Below are positions 1 through 6,129 of a stretch of DNA of 8,702 nucleotides, in pieces (positions within the stretch are counted from its first letter, which is position 1; each line of letters starts with the position of its first letter). The position numbers were made by a program, and so were the translations under genes. This DNA comes from Dehalococcoidia bacterium (lineage in GTDB: Bacteria > Chloroflexota > Dehalococcoidia > Dehalococcoidales > BS750m-G39). The stretch spans positions 1-8,702 of the forward strand of contig DAOWJM010000035.1 in the NCBI GenBank assembly GCA_030640325.1, written 5' to 3'. The notes beneath the pieces were generated by a model. That model saw nothing but the letters and a program-made list of their open reading frames with translations, did no database searches and had not been told where the DNA came from.

Positions 1-387
1 CTCCTCTGCACCCTTTTCTTCAGTTACATCCCTGGCGACATGTTGGAAGCCTCTTACCTCCCCGTCGATGATGACCGGACTGGTAGCCATCTTCATTATC
101 CTTACCACCCCATCCTTCCTGAGCAATCGCTGCTCATAGGGCTGTTCAATAGCCTCTCCACCAAGCAGCCTGTGCCTAACTTCCCTAGCCACATCTAAAA
201 ATTCCTCGGTGAGGAATTGCTTAATGTTCATGCCAGCCCATTCCTTAAGGCTATATCCGGTAAGCTTTTCAAACGCTCTATTTCCATCCAAAATATTACC
301 CTCTATATCATGAACCCACATGGCATCATTGGCATTCTCAAACAGGTATTGATAGTTTTGCTCAGACAGTTCAAACTTTGTTTCCAT
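1..387 (-). CDS. PAS-domain sensor protein, probably a histidine kinase (3' end outside window)
   Basis: I translated this frame from the reverse strand: 129 open codons from ATG at 387 to the window edge, with no stop. Residues about 9-118 form a PAS domain: an early stretch with LFENANDAMWVHD, then GNRAFEKLTGYS, and a PAC-like end with RDVTEEKGAEE, where PAS domains usually join a linker to the next domain. No signal peptide or membrane segment is visible, so the visible part is probably cytoplasmic. The start codon overlaps the stop of the upstream response regulator (TAATG), which indicates translational coupling and a cognate pair. Because the partner is NarL-type, I infer that a HisKA_3 plus HATPase kinase core follows beyond the left edge. 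No kinase residues are in the window, so a PAS-only protein cannot be excluded. The ligand is unknown. Confidence 0.8.
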   Translation of the reverse strand, partial: METKFELSEQNYQYLFENANDAMWVHDIEGNILDGNRAFEKLTGYSLKEWAGMNIKQFLTEEFLDVAREVRHRLLGGEAIEQPYEQRLLRKDGVVRIMKMATSPVIIDGEVRGFQHVARDVTEEKGAEE

Positions 388-1070
388 TATTCACTCTCTA
401 TCCCAGAAGGCACATCATCAAGGGTGATATAGCCCTCTTTTAACCCTTTGACTATAGCCTCAGTGCGGGAGCCAACCCCCATTTTGTTAAAGGTATTGGT
501 GAAGTGGGCTTTCACTGTGCGCACGGTAAGAAAAAGCTGTTTGGCAATATCCTTGTTACTCATTCCTCTAGCTGCCAACCTCAAAACCTCAATCTCCCGG
601 GGGCTGAGCAAACCTCTTGCTCCAGCCTCAACACTTCCCTTGGCTGGGCCTATGGCACGCTCCAGAAGCTTGCGAGTTATTACCGGGTCAAGTACCGAAT
701 CACCAGAACGCACAGCGCGGATAGCTCCTATAATGTCATGGCCACGTGCGCTTTTCAGTAGATAGCCGCAGGCTCCAGCCTCTAGAAGTCCGATAATGTA
801 GCGGATGTCACTGTAGGCAGTTAGCACCAGTATAGCGGTAGCTGGGCTTGCCTGTTTTATCAACTTGGTAGCCTCAACTCCGCCAAGCTTGGGCATAACG
901 ATATCCATTAATACCACGTCTGGCTTTAGCTTAATGCCCAGCCTGACCGCTTCGTCACCATCGCTAGCCTCACCAACTACCTCTAAATCCCTCTCCCGCT
1001 CTAGTAGATTGCGCATCCCTTCCCTGAGCACAGCATGGTCATCAGCAATTAGAATCCTAGTCTTTGGCAC
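387..1070 (-). CDS. NarL/LuxR-family two-component response regulator
   Basis: This 227-residue protein has the usual length and layout of the NarL/FixJ family. The receiver domain (about 4-120) shows the acidic pair D10/D11, the phospho-acceptor D56 in VVLMDIVMP, the switch T84 in LVLTAYSD and K106 in YLLKSA. A linker leads to a LuxR-type helix-turn-helix (about 155-215) with LSPREIEVLRL, then NKDIAKQLFLTVRTVKAHF as the recognition region. All phosphorylation residues are intact, so it should be a phosphorylation-controlled DNA-binding regulator. The start is GTG at 1070, preceded by AGAGGG six bases upstream; no in-frame ATG fits better. It is the first gene of a minus-strand operon with the PAS sensor protein, overlapping it by one base. 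It is divergent from the receiver-only regulator and FNT channel, which are plausible but unproven targets. Confidence 0.93.
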   Translation of the reverse strand: MPKTRILIADDHAVLREGMRNLLERERDLEVVGEASDGDEAVRLGIKLKPDVVLMDIVMPKLGGVEATKLIKQASPATAILVLTAYSDIRYIIGLLEAGACGYLLKSARGHDIIGAIRAVRSGDSVLDPVITRKLLERAIGPAKGSVEAGARGLLSPREIEVLRLAARGMSNKDIAKQLFLTVRTVKAHFTNTFNKMGVGSRTEAIVKGLKEGYITLDDVPSGIESE

Positions 1071-1112
1071 AATACACCCTCTTTCTTGCTGAACAAAACA
1101 GCTACCAAGCTA

Positions 1113-1141
1113 ATTTTAAGGTATTTGGGTGAGAATCTCAA
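1113..1141 (-). promoter_or_regulatory. Sigma-70-type promoter of the response regulator / PAS sensor operon
   Basis: On the minus strand, TTGAGA (1136-1141) and TAAAAT (1113-1118) are separated by exactly 17 bases. Each matches the housekeeping consensus at 5 of 6 positions. It would give a leader of roughly 35 bases before the GTG at 1070. No start site is mapped; this is read from sequence only. Confidence 0.6.
1130..1140. promoter_or_regulatory. Perfect TGAGA-A-TCTCA palindrome over the -35 box
   Basis: An 11-base palindrome with 5-base arms and a one-base centre overlaps the -35 hexamer of the minus-strand two-component promoter. The position suits a repressor or autoregulatory site, but a palindrome this short can arise by chance and no second copy was seen. 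Confidence 0.25.
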
Positions 1142-1286
1142 GGAGTTGGACTTATGTTCCTTTATGGCAGCCTAAAGATCTAAAACTTTTGGGCATATCT
1201 TAATATACACCTTAGGCACACGGAAATAGGGTAAGCGGTCGATGTAGTATCGCCTGCCAAGCGTTATGCTGTAAGTGGAGATATGA

Positions 1287-1355
1287 AAAGGGGGTGAAAG
1301 GATGGAAAAGCAGACAATGGCAGAGGAAGGAAAGGTGAAAGGAGGTGAAAGGATG
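1287..1355 (+). promoter_or_regulatory. Duplicated ribosome binding site with two in-frame ATG starts
   Basis: The element GGTGAAAGG occurs three times (1293-1301, 1334-1342, 1344-1352). Two copies lie directly before in-frame ATGs at 1302 and 1353, as GGGGGTGAAAGG-ATG and GGAGGTGAAAGG-ATG. The second has the better Shine-Dalgarno (AGGAGGTGA) and lies one codon before the conserved receiver start, so I chose it. Use of the first would add a polar 17-residue extension. No convincing -35/-10 pair was found for this operon in 1141-1301. A weak hairpin (arms 1237-1243 and 1249-1254, one bulged T) lies in the presumed leader. Confidence 0.5.
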
Positions 1356-1985
1356 AAACCGGTACTCATTGTAGATGATGAAGCGATTATGAGGGAATCT
1401 CTCCGAGACTGGCTAACCGATAGTGGTTACCAGGTAGAGACTGCTGAGGAGGGAGAGGAGGCGCTAAAAACTATTGCCGAGCACGACTTTGGTATTGTCA
1501 TCCTTGACCTGAGATTGCCAGGAAAGGACGGGATTGAGGTATTAAGAAAGGCCAAGGAGAAAAGGCCTCAGCTTAAGGCAGTCATTATCACTGCTTATCC
1601 TTCAGTACAGACAGCAGTAGAGGCTGCAAAGGAGGGGGCTATCGATTACTTGCCTAAACCTTTCGCCCTTAATGATCTGGAGAAATTAATCCGGGAGACT
1701 CTGGGGCCGGTTCAGATGGAGATAAGGCCTACGACCGGCAAGGAAAAACCGAAAGGGAGAGAGGCTATCCTGGCGGTTCTGGCTAGAGCTGCTGATGACA
1801 GCAAGTTTTTGGCTCGGCTTGCCGATAATCCCACCGAGGCACTCAGTGAGTACTATACACTAACCCCGGAGGAGATGGCAGCGCTGGCTAGTGGAGACAT
1901 AAAGAAAATAGAAAGTTGGCTGGGCAAGCTAGACCAGCGACATGCAACCTGGCTGTGGTGTCGCTTAAGCCAGGAGAAGTGGTGA
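1353..1985 (+). CDS. Receiver-only response regulator with a LigA-like C-terminal module
   Basis: The protein has 210 residues from ATG 1353, or 227 if the in-frame ATG at 1302 is used. The NtrC-like receiver (about 1-118) has D8/D9, the phospho-acceptor D52 in IVILDLRLP, T80 in VIITAYPS and K102 in YLPKPF, so phosphorylation chemistry should be intact. After a short basic linker (about 119-135) the usual AAA+ and Fis-type DNA-binding domains of NtrC regulators are absent. The C-terminus (about 136-210) is instead a helical module, with FLARLADNP, AALASGDIK and a final QEKW, nearly repeated at the end of the FNT channel encoded 27 bases downstream. I see no DNA-binding motif. It probably acts by protein contact, with the channel or a shared partner as the obvious candidate. 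The module resembles the LigA subunit of ring-cleaving dioxygenases in pattern only; I claim no enzyme activity. Confidence 0.88.
   Translation: MKPVLIVDDEAIMRESLRDWLTDSGYQVETAEEGEEALKTIAEHDFGIVILDLRLPGKDGIEVLRKAKEKRPQLKAVIITAYPSVQTAVEAAKEGAIDYLPKPFALNDLEKLIRETLGPVQMEIRPTTGKEKPKGREAILAVLARAADDSKFLARLADNPTEALSEYYTLTPEEMAALASGDIKKIESWLGKLDQRHATWLWCRLSQEKW
1758..1982 (+). repeat. Shared C-terminal module, copy 1 (response regulator tail)
   Basis: This segment encodes the last 75 residues of the response regulator. Aligned by hand with copy 2 it shows about 48 identical residues of 74 and a single one-residue insertion (EYYTLTPEE against GYDMTSEE). Shared blocks include FLARLA, AALASGDIK, IES, TWL and the terminal QEKW. 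Codons differ at many synonymous positions, so this is an old, retained duplication. The 12 bases spanning the stop (1977-1988) are identical in both copies. Confidence 0.85.
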
Positions 1986-2012
1986 GCGTAGCTGCTGCTA
2001 TGGAGTAGAAAA

Positions 2013-3392
2013 ATGGCTAACAACAGGAAAAAATCGGCTAGACCAACAACCTCTACGCTGAATAGCAGGCGACGTAATATCGGACTTGATTTATCAGAGA
2101 TGTTAAGGGTTCGCCAGGAAGCAGTTGAAACGGCAGTTCAGCTGGAGGCTGCGATTGATAGGGTAGGTAAAGCAGCCACTACCGAGGCTTATTCACCTCT
2201 TGAGGTAGCCCATAAGGCAGAAGCGGTGGGGGTAGCCAAGGGGACAGGCGATACCTGGAGCACGGTACTTTTGGGCATTCTGGCTGGTGTTTTCATCGGT
2301 CTGGGGGCAATGTTTTGTACCTTAGTCACCACCGATGCGGGCTTGGGCTTTGGGCTCACTAAGCTGTTAGGAGGATTAGCCTTCTGCCTAGGACTAATTC
2401 TGGTGGTGGTGGCTGGGGCTGAGCTTTTTACCGGTAATTGTCTGATTGTGATGAGCTGGATGAGCGGACGTACCAGCCTTGCCCAGCTACTTCGAAATTG
2501 GGGATTGGTCTACTTTGCCAATTTTCTGGGGGGCTTAAGCCTGGCGGGATTGATGTTCTACACCTACCAGTGGGCGTTTAATGGTTATGGAGTAGGAGCC
2601 AATGCCCTGCTCATCGCCAATGCCAAGGTAAACCTTAGCTTCGGTTCAGCTTTAGCACGAGGTATCCTGTGTAATGCCCTAGTTTGCCTGGCTATCTGGC
2701 TATGCTTCAGCGCCCGCACTATTACCGGCAAAATACTTTCTATCCTGTTCCCTATCACCGCCTTTGTTGCCGCTGGCTTTGAGCACAGTATTGCCAATAT
2801 GTACTTTATACCTATGGGGATATTGCTAGCCGGTCAGCCTGCTGTCCTTGGTGCAGCCGGAGTAACGGCTGACGGTATGGCTAATCTCACTTGGGCTGGG
2901 TTCGTTGGTAACCTGGTTCCAGTGACCATTGGCAATATTATCGGCGGTAGCATCCTGGTAGGTGCTATCTACTGGCTGGCTTACTTACGCCGCGAACGAG
3001 CCACTGAACTAGTTGCCGCCAGACCATGGATGAGAGTAGTTATCCCCAACCTTGTCCGCACCAGGCCGGTAGCCTCAGTTCCTGGTCAGCTAGCAGAACC
3101 AATTCGCACTCAGATAACAGAGCTGATTTGCGCCAAACTGGAAGAACCTGCCGCCCTCGACACTGGGGGCAAAGCCCTATTAGCCGTGCTGGGTAAAGCC
3201 AGGGACGATAGCAGTTTCTTGGCTAGACTAGCTGAAAACCCTGCCCAGGCGCTTGAAGGCTACGACATGACTTCTGAGGAAAAAGCAGCCCTGGCAAGCG
3301 GGGACATTAAATGGATTGAATCTAAGCTTGGCATCTTAGATGAACCACTGCGAACCTGGCTTAATGGCAGGTTAGCTCAGGAAAAGTGGTGA
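2013..3392 (+). CDS. Formate/nitrite transporter (FNT/FocA-family) channel with extra cytoplasmic N- and C-terminal modules
   Basis: The 459-residue membrane protein has an FNT core at about residues 61-327, with roughly six hydrophobic segments. Family marks are the opening SPLEVAHKAEAVGVAK, GAELFTGNCL (135-144), LCNALVCLA (219-227), GFEHSIANM with the central pore histidine H258, and NLVPVTIGNIIGG (300-312). Typical FNT proteins have about 270-290 residues. This one carries a ~60-residue basic, helix-prone N-terminal extension and a ~130-residue C-terminal extension whose last 74 residues repeat the tail of the upstream response regulator. FNT termini are cytoplasmic, so the tail would face that regulator. 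GGAG at 2002-2005 sits seven bases before the ATG, and only 27 bases separate the two genes, which implies one operon. The family conducts small monovalent anions (formate, nitrite, acetate, lactate, hydrosulfide). Formate or acetate is most plausible here given acs nearby; the sequence does not settle the substrate. Confidence 0.92.
   Translation: MANNRKKSARPTTSTLNSRRRNIGLDLSEMLRVRQEAVETAVQLEAAIDRVGKAATTEAYSPLEVAHKAEAVGVAKGTGDTWSTVLLGILAGVFIGLGAMFCTLVTTDAGLGFGLTKLLGGLAFCLGLILVVVAGAELFTGNCLIVMSWMSGRTSLAQLLRNWGLVYFANFLGGLSLAGLMFYTYQWAFNGYGVGANALLIANAKVNLSFGSALARGILCNALVCLAIWLCFSARTITGKILSILFPITAFVAAGFEHSIANMYFIPMGILLAGQPAVLGAAGVTADGMANLTWAGFVGNLVPVTIGNIIGGSILVGAIYWLAYLRRERATELVAARPWMRVVIPNLVRTRPVASVPGQLAEPIRTQITELICAKLEEPAALDTGGKALLAVLGKARDDSSFLARLAENPAQALEGYDMTSEEKAALASGDIKWIESKLGILDEPLRTWLNGRLAQEKW
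3168..3389 (+). repeat. Shared C-terminal module, copy 2 (FNT channel tail)
   Basis: This segment encodes residues 386-459 of the FNT protein and is the partner of the module at 1758-1982. It has DDSSFLARLAENP, then GYDMTSEEKAALASGDIK, and ends in QEKW. The pattern of a proline-anchored helix, YD-x-T-x-EE, AAL and GD resembles the LigA-like fold of extradiol dioxygenase small subunits. That likeness is my reading of the pattern, not a search result. The 12 bases across the stop (3384-3395) match copy 1 exactly. Confidence 0.85.
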
Positions 3393-3454
3393 GCGGTTAG
3401 TTAATAATTTGCTTCTGTTGTTGACTGGGTGAATCTCGTTGCGCCTCTAGCCGA

Positions 3455-3484
3455 CTGGAAAATATACCATGAACAATGTACAAT
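3455..3484 (+). promoter_or_regulatory. Weak candidate promoter upstream of the cNMP-binding-like gene
   Basis: The gap 3393-3535 holds a -10-like TACAAT (3479-3484, 5 of 6) with a poor -35 CTGGAA (3455-3460) at 18 bases. A TTGACT at 3421-3426 has no good partner -10. I saw no clear terminator after the FNT gene, so read-through from the upstream operon is also possible. Confidence 0.22.
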
Positions 3485-3535
3485 AGATTCTTGTGCAGTA
3501 AGACACGATGCACAGAAAATTTTGGAGGGCGACAA

Positions 3536-3991
3536 ATGGACAAGCTAGAGGTACTGAAAAGGTCTGATGTATTCCATTACCTAGACGATGATGACCTTAA
3601 GGAAGTGGAAAAGATGTGCACCCCTGAAGTATTTGAGGCAGGGACAATCATAGCCAAGCAGGACAGAGAGTCAGATAAGCTATATGTAATTGAAGAGGGG
3701 CTGGTGTCCGTTATCCTTGAGCTAGGGCCAACAGATAAACGACAAATCCAAACTGCTTCCAATTTTGAATGTATTGGCTGGACAGCTTCAATACCGCCAT
3801 TCCGTTGCGTTTGTACAGCTAAAGCCCTGGAGAGGACAAAGGGACTTGCTTTCAACGGAAAGGAGTTGCGCAATTTAGTTTATACCAATCCCAAGTTGTG
3901 CGCTGGAATTGCCGGTGGTGTAGCCTATGTGATTTCACAAAGGCTGCGGGCTGCATTCACCCAATTGATGGGTGTTACCTACCAGGATTAA
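3536..3991 (+). CDS. Stand-alone cyclic-nucleotide-binding-like domain protein (no HTH)
   Basis: This 151-residue protein is essentially a single CRP/FNR-type beta-roll sensor domain. It opens with LKRSDVFHYLDDDDL, followed by EAGTIIAKQ, then the glycine turn DKLYVIEEGLVSV. The phosphate-binding cassette region (about 78-97) is atypical: IGWTASIPPFRCVCTA has a Trp where CRP-type proteins have the ribose-binding Glu after Gly, while an Arg (R90) remains near the expected place. A final helical stretch replaces the dimerisation helix, and no helix-turn-helix follows. It therefore probably binds no DNA and may bind another ligand or act through a partner. Cysteines at 28, 79, 91, 93 and 122 leave redox or metal sensing open, without proof. 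ATG 3536 was chosen over the in-frame ATG 3476 because GGAGG (3524-3528) lies seven bases upstream, while 3476 has no Shine-Dalgarno and would add an unconserved leader. Confidence 0.78.
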   Translation: MDKLEVLKRSDVFHYLDDDDLKEVEKMCTPEVFEAGTIIAKQDRESDKLYVIEEGLVSVILELGPTDKRQIQTASNFECIGWTASIPPFRCVCTAKALERTKGLAFNGKELRNLVYTNPKLCAGIAGGVAYVISQRLRAAFTQLMGVTYQD

Positions 3992-4019
3992 CTTGAAGAA
4001 TAATATACCGTCAGCCTCT

Positions 4020-4056
4020 GAGACAATCCAACCTTAGCCATTGAATTGATTGTGTC
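4020..4056. repeat. Imperfect inverted repeat in the acs leader
   Basis: GAGACAATC (4020-4028) and GATTGTGTC (4048-4056) pair at 8 of 9 positions around a 19-base spacer, between the cNMP-binding-like gene and acs. The sequence GGTTTTAT after it is too weak for a confident terminator. It could be an operator or an RNA hairpin. No strong -35/-10 pair was found in 3992-4108. Confidence 0.3.
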
Positions 4057-4108
4057 AGGTTTTATGAGCAACGTAGGAAAGGATTTAGAGCTAGAAGGAG
4101 AGCTATTT

Positions 4109-6076
4109 ATGGGAGAAGCGAAAACAATTACCTCTATGATGGAGGAAAAGAGGGTATTCAACCCCCCAGAACAAATCAGGCAAAATGCGTATATAAAGAG
4201 CCTGGACGAATATAAGAGAATTTATCAAAGGTCTATTGACGACCCGGAGGGTTTTTGGGGGGAGATGGCAGAGCAACTTGATTGGTATAAAAAGTGGGAT
4301 AAGGTGCTGGTCGAAGATTTCAAGGAAGCCAAGCATAAATGGTTTGTCGGTGGTAAGCTCAATGTCTGCTATAACTGCCTGGACAGGCACCTTAAAACCT
4401 GGAGGAAAAATAAAGCAGCCCTAATCTGGGAGGGAGACACTGGTGATAGTAAGACCCTAACCTATCAGCAACTGCATCATGAGGTGTGCAAGTTTGCCAA
4501 TGTACTAAAGAAGCACGGTATTAAGAAAGGCGACCGGGTATCTATCTATCTACCCATGATTCTCGAGCTGCCGATTGCTATGCTAGCCTGCGCCCGAATT
4601 GGGGCTATTCACAGTGTTGTTTTCGGCGGTTTTAGTGCTGAGGCACTGAGGGATAGAGTGCTGGACTGTGGGACTAAAATCCTTATCTGTGCCGATGGCT
4701 ACTACCGTGGTGGTAGGATTATCAGGAGCAAGGATAATGCTGATATCGCCGCTGAGGCATGTCCTGAGGTAAAGGGCATGATTGTGGTTAGGAGAGCCGA
4801 TATCGGAGTAAATATGCAGTCCGGTCGTGACTATTGGTGGCATGAAGAAATGGCTGCTGAAGATATCAAGCCATTTTGTGAGCCTGAGGTGATGGATGCT
4901 GATGACCCCCTCTATATCCTCTATACCAGCGGTAGCACAGGAAAACCTAAGGGGGTTCTTCACACCCAGGCTGGTTATCTCCTATTTTGCTACCAGAACC
5001 TTAAGTGGATATTTGATGTCAAGGAAGAGGATACCTTCTGGTGCACGGCAGATATCGGTTGGGTAACCGGTCATAGTTTTATCGTCTATGGACCATTAGC
5101 TTTTGGCGCCACCAGTCTGGTATTTGAAGGGGTCCCAACCTACCCTCACCCCGATAGATTCTGGGATATTGTGGAAAAGTATCAGGTTAATATTTTCTAT
5201 ACTGCCCCTACTGCCCTTCGGGCGATAATGAGAGAGGGAGATGAGTGGCCCGATAAGCATGACTTAAACTCCTTGCGCATCCTGGGCTCAGTTGGTGAAC
5301 CGATTAACCCTGAGGCTTGGATGTGGTATTACAATGTAATTGGTAAGGGTAAGTGCCCAATCGTAGATACCTGGTGGCAGACGGAGACTGGTGGTATATT
5401 GATTACCCCTCTGCCAGGGGCTATCCCCACTAAACCGGGCTCAGCTACATTGCCATTCCCTGGGGTTGAGCCAGCGGTGCTCAGGCAGGATGGCTCTGTT
5501 GCTGATGTCAACGAGGGTGGTTACCTGGTGATTAAGAAGCCTTGGCCCGGTTTGATGCGGCGGGTCTACGGTGAGCCAAAGAGGTTTAAGGAGACCTATT
5601 TTGTTCAGTTCCCCGGTATGTATACTACTGGAGATGGAGCTAGGATAGATGATGATGGTTACTACTGGCTGATGGGAAGAATAGACGATGTTATTAATGT
5701 CTCCGGTCACCGCATAGGCACCGCTGAGGTTGAAAGTGCTCTGGTATCCCATGAATCGGTGGCTGAGGCTGCGGTTGTTGGCATGCCCCATGAGATTAAG
5801 GGACAGGGCATATATGCCTTTGTTACTCTAAAAGCCGATGTGGAGAAGTCTGATGCCCTCAAGAAGGAGCTGGTGGCTCACGTTCGTAAAGAGATTGGGC
5901 CGATAGCTACACCAGATAAGCTCCAATTTGCTGATGGTCTGCCCAAGACCAGAAGCGGCAAGATTATGCGCAGGATACTGACCAAGATTGCTGCTGGCGA
6001 TGTTCAGAATTTGGGCGATACCAGCACCCTGGCTGACCCTTCAGTGATTGAAATCCTGGTCGAGGGAAAGCAGTAA
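4109..6076 (+). CDS. acs: Acetyl-CoA synthetase (AMP-forming acetate-CoA ligase)
   Basis: The enzyme activates acetate with ATP and CoA to acetyl-CoA via acetyl-AMP in the cytoplasm. From ATG 4109 it has 655 residues, close to the 652 of the E. coli enzyme. Visible motifs in order are the P-loop-like YTSGSTGKPKG (272-282), WVTGHSFIVYGPL, SVGEP, DTWWQTETGG (420-429), the hinge region GRIDDVINVSGHRIGTAE (523-540) and the C-terminal PKTRSGKIMRR (612-622) with catalytic Lys618, which is controlled by acylation in many bacteria. The acyl-pocket Val-Thr pair in WVTGH and the bulky Trp of WWQTETG are retained, which favours acetate over longer acids. The start has AAGGAG eight bases upstream; the frame stays open to a TTG at 4046 and an ATG at 4064, but neither has comparable support. 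It follows the cNMP-binding-like gene by 117 bases and converges with glnA. Confidence 0.96.
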   Translation: MGEAKTITSMMEEKRVFNPPEQIRQNAYIKSLDEYKRIYQRSIDDPEGFWGEMAEQLDWYKKWDKVLVEDFKEAKHKWFVGGKLNVCYNCLDRHLKTWRKNKAALIWEGDTGDSKTLTYQQLHHEVCKFANVLKKHGIKKGDRVSIYLPMILELPIAMLACARIGAIHSVVFGGFSAEALRDRVLDCGTKILICADGYYRGGRIIRSKDNADIAAEACPEVKGMIVVRRADIGVNMQSGRDYWWHEEMAAEDIKPFCEPEVMDADDPLYILYTSGSTGKPKGVLHTQAGYLLFCYQNLKWIFDVKEEDTFWCTADIGWVTGHSFIVYGPLAFGATSLVFEGVPTYPHPDRFWDIVEKYQVNIFYTAPTALRAIMREGDEWPDKHDLNSLRILGSVGEPINPEAWMWYYNVIGKGKCPIVDTWWQTETGGILITPLPGAIPTKPGSATLPFPGVEPAVLRQDGSVADVNEGGYLVIKKPWPGLMRRVYGEPKRFKETYFVQFPGMYTTGDGARIDDDGYYWLMGRIDDVINVSGHRIGTAEVESALVSHESVAEAAVVGMPHEIKGQGIYAFVTLKADVEKSDALKKELVAHVRKEIGPIATPDKLQFADGLPKTRSGKIMRRILTKIAAGDVQNLGDTSTLADPSVIEILVEGKQ

Positions 6077-6098
6077 AGGTGATAGTAGCTGCCACCTT
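6076..6098. terminator. Weak hairpin between convergent acs and glnA
   Basis: AAGGTG (6076-6081) and CACCTT (6093-6098) form a 6-base-pair stem with an 11-base loop at the end of acs, inside the 53-base convergent gap. There is no T-run directly after it on either strand, so termination here is only a guess from position. Confidence 0.22.
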
Positions 6099-6129
6099 AA
6101 CCTGCACTAAAAAATGTTACCCTCTCAAC

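Noticed and set aside
448..765. Plus-strand ORF antisense to the NarL-type regulator
   Set aside because: It is a shadow frame of a clearly recognised gene, with low-complexity composition and no recognisable domain.
1237..1254. Hairpin in the leader of the receiver-tail gene as an attenuator or riboswitch
   Set aside because: The stem is only six pairs with a bulge, lacks a T-run or alternative structure, and matches no riboswitch I recognise.
1758..3389. Reading the shared tail as a real LigA dioxygenase subunit or a RiPP precursor
   Set aside because: There is no catalytic partner, no maturation enzyme and no leader/core cleavage pattern nearby; the module is fused to larger functional domains, which favours a docking role.
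3476..3535. Upstream in-frame ATG for the cNMP-binding-like protein
   Set aside because: No Shine-Dalgarno precedes it and the 20 added residues do not belong to the sensor fold; GGAGG sits before the ATG at 3536.
4046..4108. Longer acs reading frame starting at TTG 4046 or ATG 4064
   Set aside because: The extra residues precede the usual N-terminus, and the ATG at 4109 has AAGGAG at good spacing and gives the normal family length.
4583..4963. Minus-strand 126-codon ORF antisense to acs
   Set aside because: It is fully inside a conserved enzyme gene and has no recognisable features.
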